Positions 35,014 through 42,641 of a DNA stretch of 64,000 bases are shown here, in pieces. Below the pieces are notes generated by a model that ran no database searches, was not told the DNA's origin, and was given only the letters and a program-made list of their open reading frames with translations. Source of the DNA: Methylobacterium fujisawaense (GTDB lineage: Bacteria; Pseudomonadota; Alphaproteobacteria; Rhizobiales; Beijerinckiaceae). The position numbers and the translations under genes were made by a program. The stretch spans positions 62,001 through 126,000 of the forward strand of contig NZ_JACJIM010000006.1 in NCBI RefSeq assembly GCF_014138435.1, written 5' to 3'. The stretch's first letter is position 1. Every line of letters starts with the position of its first letter.

Positions 35014-36039
35014 TCAGACGATGCCGACGCGCAGCAGATCGTGGACGTGCACGATGCCCACGGGCCGTCCGTCCGCGACCGCGAAGACCGCCGTGATCAG
35101 CCGGCGGTTCATCAGTTCCAGCGCGGTCTGGGCGAGCTTGTGGGGCTCCACGGTGATCGGGTCGCGGGTCATGATGTCCGTGACCGGCGTGTCGAGGATC
35201 GCGGGGCCCATGTGGCGGCGCAGGTCGCCGTCCGTGACGATGCCGACGAGGCGCCCGGCCGCGTCCGTGACGCCGACGCAGCCGTAGCGCCGCGCCGCGA
35301 TCTCGATCAGCACCTCGGACATCAGCGCGGTCTCGTGGACCAGAGGCATGTCCTGGGGGCCGTGCATCACCTGCTGCACGGTCTTGAGGCGGGCGGCCAG
35401 GGTGCCGCCGGGATGCAGGGTGTGGAAGCGCGCCGAGGTGAAGCCGCGCCGCTCCAGGAGCGCCACCGCCAGGGCGTCGCCCAGGGCCAGCTGGATCAGG
35501 CTCGAGGAGGTCGGCGCGAGGTCGTGCGGGCAGGATTCCCGCACCCGGGGCAGTTCCAGCAGCACGTCGGCGGCCTTGCCCAGCGTGCTCTCGCCGTTGC
35601 GGGTGATGGCGACCAGGGGAATCGAGAACCGGCGGCTGAAGCCGACGAGGTCGGACAGCTCCGCGGTCTCCCCCGACCACGACAGGGCGATGATGACGTC
35701 GTCCCGGGCGATCATCCCGAGGTCGCCGTGGCTCGCCTCGGTGGGGTGGACGAAGAAGGCGTGCGTGCCGGTGGAGGCCAGCGTCGCGGCGATCTTGCGG
35801 CCGACATGGCCGCTCTTGCCGATGCCGCTGACGATGACCCGGCCCTTGCTCTGCAGGATCGTCTGCACCGCCTCCTCGAAGGCCGCGCCGAGCCGGCCCT
35901 GGAAGGCCGCGCTCGCCTCCTGCAGGGCCGCGATGCCGAGCTGGAGGCTGCGGATCCCGAGGTCACGGGTGGTGGCGAGATGCGCCGACGGCGCGTCGTA
36001 ACGATCGTCGCGCAGGGCGCTGGAGGCGGGAGCGTTCAT
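35014..36039 (-). CDS. kpsF: Arabinose-5-phosphate isomerase (KpsF/GutQ family)
   Basis: A 341-residue enzyme that converts ribulose-5-phosphate to arabinose-5-phosphate for Kdo synthesis. It has an N-terminal SIS sugar-isomerase domain (VIVSGIGKSGHVGRKIA, HPTEASHGDLGM, LSWSGETAEL, PTSSSLIQLALGDALA). A CBS pair follows from about residue 210 (IVTDGDLRRHM, DIMTRDPITV). The start at 36039 fits the family; the frame continues upstream but without family sequence. No Kdo genes are adjacent. Confidence 0.92.
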   Translation of the reverse strand: MNAPASSALRDDRYDAPSAHLATTRDLGIRSLQLGIAALQEASAAFQGRLGAAFEEAVQTILQSKGRVIVSGIGKSGHVGRKIAATLASTGTHAFFVHPTEASHGDLGMIARDDVIIALSWSGETAELSDLVGFSRRFSIPLVAITRNGESTLGKAADVLLELPRVRESCPHDLAPTSSSLIQLALGDALAVALLERRGFTSARFHTLHPGGTLAARLKTVQQVMHGPQDMPLVHETALMSEVLIEIAARRYGCVGVTDAAGRLVGIVTDGDLRRHMGPAILDTPVTDIMTRDPITVEPHKLAQTALELMNRRLITAVFAVADGRPVGIVHVHDLLRVGIV

Positions 36040-36267
36040 CGTTTCCGTTCTGGACCCGTCGACCGGATCCGGCACCGAGGGCCGGGCTCGCGGATCGGCG
36101 CAGCGAAGCGTGTCCGGCGACGCTAGGCAGCCGTCGTGGTTGAAATGTGACGCGGGGACGACGCAGCGCCGCACGCCGGTTGAAGGCGCGGCCGCCGCGG
36201 TCCATGCTGCCGGCACGCCATCCCGCATGCCACCCCGCGCCGCGGGCCCAAGGAGGGCACAAGCCCC

Positions 36268-37701
36268 ATGACCATCCGCTTCCCCGACCCCGATCCCGCG
36301 ATCCTCGCCCGCCGCGACGCGATCCTGGCCGGCCTCGCGCCCCTGGTCGCGCCGGAGGCGCTGGTGGTCAGCGAGGACGAGCGCCGGGCCTTCGAGACCG
36401 ACGGGCTCACCGCCTACCGGCAGATGCCGCTCGCCGTGGTGCTGCCCTCCACCACCGCGGAAGTGGCCGCCGTGATGGCCTATTGCCACGCCAACAACGT
36501 GCGGGTCGTCCCCCGGGGCGCCGGCACCTCGCTCGCGGGCGGCGCCATCGCGCAGGCCGACGCGATCATCCTGGGCGTCGGCAAGATGACCAAGGTCCTC
36601 GACCTCGACTTCGCCAATCGCACCGCCCGGGTGCAGAGCGGCATCACCAACCTCGCCATCTCGGGGGCGGTCTCCCACGAGGGCTTCTTCTACGCCCCCG
36701 ATCCGTCGAGCCAGCTCGCCTGCACGATCGCCGGCAACATCGCGATGAATTCCGGCGGCGCCCACTGCCTGAAATACGGCGTGACCACCAACAACCTGCT
36801 TGGCGTCACCCTGGTGCTCAACGACGGCACCGTGGTGGAGATCGGCGGCCAGCACCTCGACAGCGGCGGCTACGACCTGCTCGGCCTCGTCTGCGGCTCG
36901 GAGGGTCAGCTCGGCATCGTCACCGAGGCCACCGTGCGGATCCTGCGGGCGGCGGAAGGGGCGCGGCCGGTGCTGGTCGGCTTCTCGAAGGTGGAGGATG
37001 CGGGCGACTGCGTGGCCGCGATCATCGCGGCCGGCATCATCCCGGTGGCGATCGAGTACATGGATCGCGAGGCGATCCTCATCACCGAGGATTTCGCCCA
37101 GGCCGGCTACCCCCGCGACGCCGAGGCGATGCTGATCATCGAGGTCGAGGGCTCGGATGCCGAGTGCGACGCGATGCTGGCGCGGATCGAGACGATCGCC
37201 AAGGATTTCCGCCCGACCAGCGTACGGGTCTCGCGCTCGGAGGCGGAATCGGCCGCGATCTGGAAGGGCCGGAAATCGGCCTTCGGGGCCACCGGCCGGA
37301 TCTCCGACTACATCTGCATGGACGGCACGATCCCCACCGGCCAGCTCGGTCCGGTGCTGGAGCGGATCGGCGCGATCTGCGCCGGGAAGGGCCTGCGGGT
37401 CGCCAACGTGTTCCACGCGGGCGACGGCAACCTGCATCCGCTGATCCTGTTCGACATCAACACGCCCGGCGAATTGCAGAAGGCCGAGGCCGCGGGCGAC
37501 GAGATCTTGAAGCTCTGCGTCGAGGTGGGCGGCTGCCTCACCGGCGAGCACGGCGTCGGCATCGAGAAGCGCGACCTGATGCGCTTCCAGTACGATCAGG
37601 TCGATCTCGAGCAGCAGATGCGGGTGAAGGCGGTGTTCGATCCGGACTGGATGCTGAACCCCGCCAAGGTCTTTCCGCTGGATGGGCGGCTCGCGGCCTG
37701 A
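36268..37701 (+). CDS. glcD: FAD-linked oxidase, glycolate oxidase GlcD-type
   Basis: A 477-residue flavoprotein. The PCMH-type FAD domain shows VVPRGAGTSLAGGAI and GNIAMNSGGAHCLKYG. The C-terminal FAD-oxidase domain has HAGDGNLHPLILFD and GEHGVGIEKR. Best match by memory is the catalytic subunit of glycolate oxidase, with D-lactate dehydrogenase as the alternative. GlcE and GlcF, which normally follow, are absent; the next gene is a convergent MucR regulator. It is preceded by a 228-bp divergent region and an AAGGAGGG ribosome site. Confidence 0.85.
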   Translation: MTIRFPDPDPAILARRDAILAGLAPLVAPEALVVSEDERRAFETDGLTAYRQMPLAVVLPSTTAEVAAVMAYCHANNVRVVPRGAGTSLAGGAIAQADAIILGVGKMTKVLDLDFANRTARVQSGITNLAISGAVSHEGFFYAPDPSSQLACTIAGNIAMNSGGAHCLKYGVTTNNLLGVTLVLNDGTVVEIGGQHLDSGGYDLLGLVCGSEGQLGIVTEATVRILRAAEGARPVLVGFSKVEDAGDCVAAIIAAGIIPVAIEYMDREAILITEDFAQAGYPRDAEAMLIIEVEGSDAECDAMLARIETIAKDFRPTSVRVSRSEAESAAIWKGRKSAFGATGRISDYICMDGTIPTGQLGPVLERIGAICAGKGLRVANVFHAGDGNLHPLILFDINTPGELQKAEAAGDEILKLCVEVGGCLTGEHGVGIEKRDLMRFQYDQVDLEQQMRVKAVFDPDWMLNPAKVFPLDGRLAA

Positions 37702-37843
37702 TCGGCGGCCGCGTGACCGTCAGGCCGGACCGCAGCCGGCCTGAACCCACAGCGCGCCAGGGCGCCTTGCAGGACCTGCGGACGGTGAGGACGCGACCGT
37801 CTCCGATCGCGAGCCTACGACCGTCCGGCTTCCGCGGCCGCGA

Positions 37844-38383
37844 TCAGGCGGCCTCGACCTTGCGGCCGGCACGCGGCTTGGTCGCGGCGGCCGAAGCCTT
37901 GCGCCGGCTCGGGGCGGGGGCGGAGACCGCCTCGTCAGCGGGTTCCGCATCCTTGTCGGCGGACTGAGACCGGCCCGGCTGGCCGAGACCGAGGCTCTTC
38001 GCGAGAGCCGAGCGCTGGGCCGAGTAGTTCGCCGAGGTGGTCGGGTAATCGGCCGGCAGGCCGTAGCGCTCCCGATAGCTCTGCGGATCGAGCCCGTGCT
38101 TGGTCAGGTGGCGCTTCAGCGTCTTGTACGACTTGCCGTCGATGAAGCTGACCAGTCCGTCAGGGCGGATCGACTTGCGGATCTGAGCCGGCGTCGGCCG
38201 CTCGACGCTCTCGGTCGCCGGGGCGACCGGGCCGGATCCGATCGCGTTCAGGGCCTCATGGATGCTCGCGATCAGGGCCGGCAAATCGGCCGAGGGTAGC
38301 GAGTTGTTGGAAACGTAGGCCGCGACGACGTCCACGGTCCGTTCGATGTAGTCCAATTGCGATGTCGGCGCAGCTTCTGACAT
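37844..38383 (-). CDS. MucR/Ros-family transcriptional regulator
   Basis: A 179-residue DNA-binding protein. The zinc-finger region at residues ~78-97 reads SFIDGKSYKTLKRHLTKHG, followed by the family block YRERYGLPADYP and SAQRSALAKSLGLG. The two histidines (His92, His96) are kept. The first zinc ligand, Cys in Ros/MucR, is Ser79, and the second position is Asp82, as in MucR. The C-terminal ~45 residues are a low-complexity Ala/Lys/Arg tail. MucR proteins silence AT-rich promoters for exopolysaccharide, motility and virulence genes and often repress themselves. Confidence 0.88.
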   Translation of the reverse strand: MSEAAPTSQLDYIERTVDVVAAYVSNNSLPSADLPALIASIHEALNAIGSGPVAPATESVERPTPAQIRKSIRPDGLVSFIDGKSYKTLKRHLTKHGLDPQSYRERYGLPADYPTTSANYSAQRSALAKSLGLGQPGRSQSADKDAEPADEAVSAPAPSRRKASAAATKPRAGRKVEAA

Positions 38384-38776
38384 TCTCTCTTTCCTCGGCG
38401 CAAAAGCCTGGTTGGATCCTCACTTTTCGCGAGTTAAGACAGCGTCCAGAAAATGCAAGGCGATTCATACAATTATCTGTGATCGTGCAGAAGTCTAAAC
38501 CTCGATCACGCGGCTGGGCTTACAGGGTATGGTTGCATAGATGGCACTTGAGGCGCACTTCTGAAGCGCTTTATCCCCGCCGGTCCCACGAATGCTAGCC
38601 GGATCCTGGAGCCGGGTTTTCGCTGGCGGCAGAGACCTTTACCGCCCGGACCGAGGGCGCACCTAGACGATCGCTCACGATTGCCCTGCGGTCATGCCGG
38701 GACAACGCTCGATCTTCGTACAGTTGTGGAAAGACGGGCGGGGCGCCTGCGTCATTTTCGCCCGCCAATCGCGACG
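38384..38776. other. AT-richer intergenic region upstream of mucR, 393 bp
   Basis: No gene was seen. The stretch 38380-38560 is clearly less GC-rich than its surroundings, with patches such as AAATGCAAGGCGATTCATAC. AT-rich DNA with T-A steps is what MucR-type silencers bind, so an autoregulatory site is plausible. The remainder up to the yejE-like stop holds no recognised signal. Confidence 0.4.
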
Positions 38777-39991
38777 TTAGACGAAAGTCTTACGCGGATC
38801 GAAGGCATCGCGCACAGCCTCGCCGGCGAAGACGAGCAGGCTCAACATCACGGCGATGACCAGGAAGCCGGTCAATCCGAGCCACGGCGCGGTGAGATTG
38901 TCCTTGCCCTGCGCGAGAAGCTCTCCGAGGGAGGGCGAGCCCGGCGGCAGGCCGAAGCCGAGGAAGTCCAGGGACGTCAGGGTGGTGATCGAGCCGTTCA
39001 GGATGAACGGCAGGAAGGTCAGGGTCGCCACCATGGCATTCGGCAGCAGATGAACCGTCATGATGCGGATGTTCGACAGGCCCAGCGCCCGCGCGGCCCG
39101 GACGTATTCAAAATTCCGGGCTCGCAGGAACTCGGCGCGCACGACGCTGACCAGCGCCACCCACGAGAACAGCAGCATGATCCCGAGCAGGACGAAGAAG
39201 CCCGGGGCAATGAAGGCCGAGATGATGATAATCAGGTAGAGGGTCGGGATGCCACCCCAGACCTCGATGAAGCGCTGGAAGGCGAGATCGACCCAGCCGC
39301 CGAAATAACCCTGCACGGCCCCCGCGACGACGCCGATCACCGAGGAGACCGCGGCCAGGATCAGGCCGAACAGCACCGAGATTCGGAAGCCGTAGATCAC
39401 CCGCGCGAGCACGTCCCGGGTGGTGTTGTCGGTGCCGAGCCAGTGCCAGGGAATGTCCGCGCAGCCCGTGCCGCCGAGCTTCTCGGCCACGGGCCGGCAT
39501 TGCGCGTCGGTGAGCATCCAGGTGGGCGGGGACGGCGACGGCGTCGGCAGATCCTCGTTGATCGTATCGTACGAGAACGGGATCGGCGGCCAGAGCGCCC
39601 AGCCGTTCGCCGCGATCTCCTTGCGGATCTCCGAGGACCGGTAATCGGTCGTCGCGAGGAAGCCGCCGAACTTCTCCTCGGGATAGTCGACCAGCACCGG
39701 GACCAGCCACTCGCCCTTGTAGGACAGCAGGATCGGGCGGTCGTTGGCGATGAATTCCGCGAACAGGCTGAGGACGAACAGGACCGCGAAAATCAGGAAC
39801 GACCCGTAGCCGAGCCGGTTGCGGCGGAAATTGTCGAGGCGGCGCCGGTTGAGCGGCGACAGGCGGGTACCCCGGCCCGCGGCGGCGACCGGGACCGGTG
39901 CCCCCTCATCCGGCCGCAGGACCAGCGGCTGGGCGCCGGGCATCGGCGCGGGCACGACCTCGCTCTCGCCGGGACGCGTGACCTCGTTCAT
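38777..39991 (-). CDS. ABC transporter inner-membrane permease, YejE-like
   Basis: A 404-residue permease. After a ~55-residue cytoplasmic lead there is one helix (LIFAVLFVLSLFAEFIA), a large periplasmic segment (YPEEKFGGFLATTDYR, WHWLGTDNTTRDVLARVIYGFR), and a five-helix core carrying the permease EAA-like loop (RAARALGLSNIRIMTVHLLPN). The C-terminus EAVRDAFDPRKTF is typical of YejE, part of the YejABEF peptide/microcin C importer. The usual partners yejA, yejB and yejF are not adjacent. I used the ATG at 39991. Confidence 0.87.
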   Translation of the reverse strand: MNEVTRPGESEVVPAPMPGAQPLVLRPDEGAPVPVAAAGRGTRLSPLNRRRLDNFRRNRLGYGSFLIFAVLFVLSLFAEFIANDRPILLSYKGEWLVPVLVDYPEEKFGGFLATTDYRSSEIRKEIAANGWALWPPIPFSYDTINEDLPTPSPSPPTWMLTDAQCRPVAEKLGGTGCADIPWHWLGTDNTTRDVLARVIYGFRISVLFGLILAAVSSVIGVVAGAVQGYFGGWVDLAFQRFIEVWGGIPTLYLIIIISAFIAPGFFVLLGIMLLFSWVALVSVVRAEFLRARNFEYVRAARALGLSNIRIMTVHLLPNAMVATLTFLPFILNGSITTLTSLDFLGFGLPPGSPSLGELLAQGKDNLTAPWLGLTGFLVIAVMLSLLVFAGEAVRDAFDPRKTFV

Positions 39992-40109
39992 CCGTGCTGT
40001 CTCCCGGCCCGTGCCGCGCGCCATCCCGCTGCCCGGGGGCTTGCCCAGAGACTCGCCCAGAGATCCGGGCAGCCCCAGGACCGGCCGGACGGGGAGCGGC
40101 TGAGGGGGC

Positions 40110-40598
40110 TCAGCCGTCGAGCCGGGTCGCGGTGCCCTCGATCTCGGTGGGACGCAGACCGCCGCTGCGCTCCATCCAGCGGCGCAGCAGACGGACATTG
40201 CGGCGGTTGGCCTTGAAGGCGGCGTCGAACAGGTCGCCCGCCAGCGGCACCGCACCGATCAGCCCGTCGAAGGCGACGTTCATCCCCATCCGGGCCAGCA
40301 GCCAGCGCGGCGCGCCCAGGCGCTTCGCCTCGTAGACGATGAAGGAGGAGATCACCATGCCGGCCACGTCGCCGATCACCGGCACGAGGCCGATCAGCGC
40401 GTCGAACCCGACCCGCCGGTTGATGCCCGGGATGACGAAGGCCGTGTCCATCAGGTGGGCCAGCGTCTCCAGCCGGGCGAGGCTCGCCTCCCGGCCGAGA
40501 TCCGCCTTCAGGAAGGCGGGGTTGGAGGGCGTCGCGCCCCCGGGGAACGTCTCGGCACGGGCGAAACGCCCGGCCTGGGCAGCCTGGGTGAAGTCCAT
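40110..40598 (-). CDS. DUF4112 membrane protein
   Basis: A 162-residue protein of the DUF4112 family. The core LAHLMDTAFVIPGINRRVGFDALIGLVPVIGDVAGM and the repeat-like FDGLIGAVPLAGDLFDAAFKANRRN are characteristic. Two hydrophobic, possibly membrane-embedded segments are present. Function is unknown. ATGs at 40622 and 40661 are possible longer starts. It lies between the yejE-like gene and an aminotransferase on the same strand. Confidence 0.78.
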   Translation of the reverse strand: MDFTQAAQAGRFARAETFPGGATPSNPAFLKADLGREASLARLETLAHLMDTAFVIPGINRRVGFDALIGLVPVIGDVAGMVISSFIVYEAKRLGAPRWLLARMGMNVAFDGLIGAVPLAGDLFDAAFKANRRNVRLLRRWMERSGGLRPTEIEGTATRLDG

Positions 40599-40679
40599 GG
40601 TCGGGATCCGTCGGGAAGCCATCGTCCGCAACGATGTGGCCCCCCGGTCGGATCCCCGCAAGGACGGGGCCGCCGCGGG

Positions 40680-41849
40680 TCACGCCGCCCTCCCGGCAAG
40701 ACCGCTCATGCGGTCGAGGGCCGCATCCAGGGTGGCGTCGTCCTTGGCGAAGCACAGCCGGACGATGTTGCGGACGGCGGCGTCCGGGTAGAAGGCGCTC
40801 ACGGGGATCGCCGCGACGCCGTGCCGGGTGACGAGCGCCTCGCAGAATGCCGCGTCGTCGGCGTAGCCGAGATTCGCGACGTCGATGTTGAGGAACCACG
40901 TGGCCCGGGCCGGCAGCACGGTGAAGCCGAGGCCGCGCAGGCCGTCCGCGAGCCGGTCGCGGGACCGGGCATAGCCGGCGCGCATGGCCTCGAACCACGG
41001 GGCCGGCTTGCCCAGCCCGTAGGCCACCGCCTCCTGGAGGTTCGGGGGCGTGGTGAAGGTGAGGAACTGGTGCGCCTTGGCGAGCCCGCGCATCAGCCGG
41101 GCATCGGCCATCACGAAGCCGACCTTCCAGCCGGTGAGCGAGAAGATCTTGCCGGCCGAGCCGATCTTGACGGTTCGCTCCCGCATCCCGGGCAGCGCCA
41201 TCAGCGGCCGGTGGCGCGCACCGTCGAACACCACGTGCTCCCAGACCTCGTCGCAGAGCGCGGTCACGTCGAACCGCTGGCAGTAGCGGGCGAGCAGGTC
41301 GAGATCCTCGGGGGCGAACAGCGTGGCGCTCGGGTTGAGGGGATTGTTCAGCACCACGACGCGGGTCCGCGCCCCGAAGGCCTCCGCCAGCGCGGCCTCG
41401 TCGAGGCGGAAGGCCGGGGGTTGCAGCGCCACGATCCGCGGCACGCCGCCCGCCCGCCGCACGAGGGGCAGGTAGGCGTCGTACATGGGCGCGAACAGCA
41501 CGACCTCGTCGCCGGGCTCGATCAGCGCCAGGAGCGCGCCGGCCAGCGCCTCCGTGGCCCCGGAGGTGACCATCACCTCGGTCTCCGGGTCGAGGACGAG
41601 ACCCTGGTGCCGCGCGTAATGGGCGGCGACCGCCTCCCGCAGGGCCGGCAGCCCCATCATCGGGGGATACTGGTTCCAGCCGTCGCGGAGCGCCCGCGCG
41701 CCCCGCTCGCGCACGTCCTCCGGCCCGGGATCGTCGGGGAAGCCCTGGCCGAGATTGATCGCGCCGTGGACCCGCGCGAGCCGGGACATGGTCTCGAACA
41801 CCGTCGTGGGGAGGGCGTCGAAGACGGGGTTGATGAAGGCGGGCTTCAT
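40680..41849 (-). CDS. PLP-dependent aminotransferase, class I (kynurenine/methionine aminotransferase-like)
   Basis: A 389-residue fold-type I aminotransferase. It has the N-terminal INLGQGFPDDPGPEDV, the cofactor-binding GATEALAGAL, NNPLNPSATLF, and the Schiff-base lysine in GSAGKIFSLTGWKVGF. A C-terminal RLCFAKDD arginine binds the substrate carboxylate. The NLGQGFPD start is typical of the YbdL/kynurenine aminotransferase branch. Longer starts at 41906 and 41987 exist; I favour MKPAFINPVFD at 41849 as the first family-like residue. The substrate is not certain. Confidence 0.85.
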   Translation of the reverse strand: MKPAFINPVFDALPTTVFETMSRLARVHGAINLGQGFPDDPGPEDVRERGARALRDGWNQYPPMMGLPALREAVAAHYARHQGLVLDPETEVMVTSGATEALAGALLALIEPGDEVVLFAPMYDAYLPLVRRAGGVPRIVALQPPAFRLDEAALAEAFGARTRVVVLNNPLNPSATLFAPEDLDLLARYCQRFDVTALCDEVWEHVVFDGARHRPLMALPGMRERTVKIGSAGKIFSLTGWKVGFVMADARLMRGLAKAHQFLTFTTPPNLQEAVAYGLGKPAPWFEAMRAGYARSRDRLADGLRGLGFTVLPARATWFLNIDVANLGYADDAAFCEALVTRHGVAAIPVSAFYPDAAVRNIVRLCFAKDDATLDAALDRMSGLAGRAA

Positions 41850-41980
41850 GCGGCGCGGCAGGGGGCGCCGGGCATCGAGGGTGTCGGCATCGCCGGCCTG
41901 TAGCATGGGCGCCGCGCGTTGCGGAATGTGCGCGGTCGCACAGACCCGGATTCCGACGCGCACGCACCGGCTGACGAATG

Positions 41981-42008
41981 TTGACATTCATCACCCGTAT
42001 CTTAGGTT
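41981..42008 (+). promoter_or_regulatory. Sigma-70-like promoter of the candidate sRNA
   Basis: A consensus TTGACA at 41981-41986 is followed after 16 bases by TAGGTT at 42003-42008. Transcription would begin near 42013-42016. This is the cleanest -35 box noticed in the window. Confidence 0.55.
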
Positions 42009-42009
42009 C

Positions 42010-42124
42010 GGATCACGGCCGGAGCGGCGCACACGCCGACGGAGCTTCGCCCCCTCGCTCCGTCAGCGGGGTTCCGCTCCGGTCCCCAAGAAGGGCCATC
42101 GACTTGCGGGTCGGTGGCCCTTTC
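42010..42124 (+). ncRNA. Candidate structured small RNA (~112 nt)
   Basis: Between the promoter above and a strong terminator lies no open frame worth calling, but there are two nested perfect helices. The outer one is CCGGAGCGG (42019-42027) with CCGCTCCGG (42074-42082). The inner one is GACGGAGC (42038-42045) with GCTCCGTC (42057-42064). A 13-bp terminator hairpin then closes the unit. This layout suggests a stable small RNA, or a leader that can terminate ahead of the small gene at 42179. It does not match any riboswitch or housekeeping RNA I could recall. Confidence 0.5.
42091..42124 (+). terminator. Strong Rho-independent terminator
   Basis: AAGGGCCATCGAC (42091-42103) pairs with GTCGGTGGCCCTT (42110-42122) across 13 bp with a single G-U pair. 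The loop has six bases and TTTC ends the hairpin. No plus-strand protein gene lies upstream, so it should terminate the candidate sRNA. Confidence 0.8.
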
Positions 42125-42178
42125 GGCATGTCCGGAGGCGGCCGCTCCGATCGTCGGGCGGGTCTTCCGGATGCGACG

Positions 42179-42355
42179 ATGCGGCCTTCCTCACGCACGG
42201 TCCTCGGCTGCCTGATCCTGGCGCTGCTGATCGGCGGCGTCGGGATCGGCCTGCGCCGCGCCGTGACCGTCACCCCGGTGGATGACGCCTTCCGCGCGGT
42301 GCTGCGGGCCTATGCGGCGCCGGATGCGGCCGGCGGGACCCAGCAACACGACTGA
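42179..42355 (+). CDS. Small single-helix membrane protein (58 aa), hypothetical
   Basis: A 58-residue protein starting at the ATG at 42179. One predicted membrane helix (VLGCLILALLIGGVGIGL) is followed by a short charged tail ending in QQHD. No family is recognised. It follows the candidate sRNA/terminator by 55 bp, so it might be controlled by read-through. Coding status is only moderately supported. Confidence 0.45.
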   Translation: MRPSSRTVLGCLILALLIGGVGIGLRRAVTVTPVDDAFRAVLRAYAAPDAAGGTQQHD

Positions 42356-42641
42356 AACGTCGCCGCCCTAGTGACGGCGCATTGGCCGGGCACCGGTAAG
42401 TGCACCGACAGGTGAACCCGCAGGTGAACATGTCGCCGCGGTAAGGAGCCGTTCGGGGCCCGGACAGCTTTATGGGCGTATGCTCCCGCACACGGGATCG
42501 GAGCCGTCGGTTCCCGAGGGACAGGGCGGCTTCAGGACAGGTCTTCGGGACGCGGCGTTCCGGAGGCGGAGTGGGGGCTTCGACAGCGAGGGATAGGGTG
42601 CCGCCGGTCGCGCAGGCGACCGGCATGTGCTCTAGTCAGGC

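Noticed and set aside
35014..37551. A single 845-codon minus-strand frame covering kpsF and the glcD antisense
   Set aside because: Only the last 341 codons have family sequence; the upstream part is antisense to the glcD-like gene. I start kpsF at 36039.
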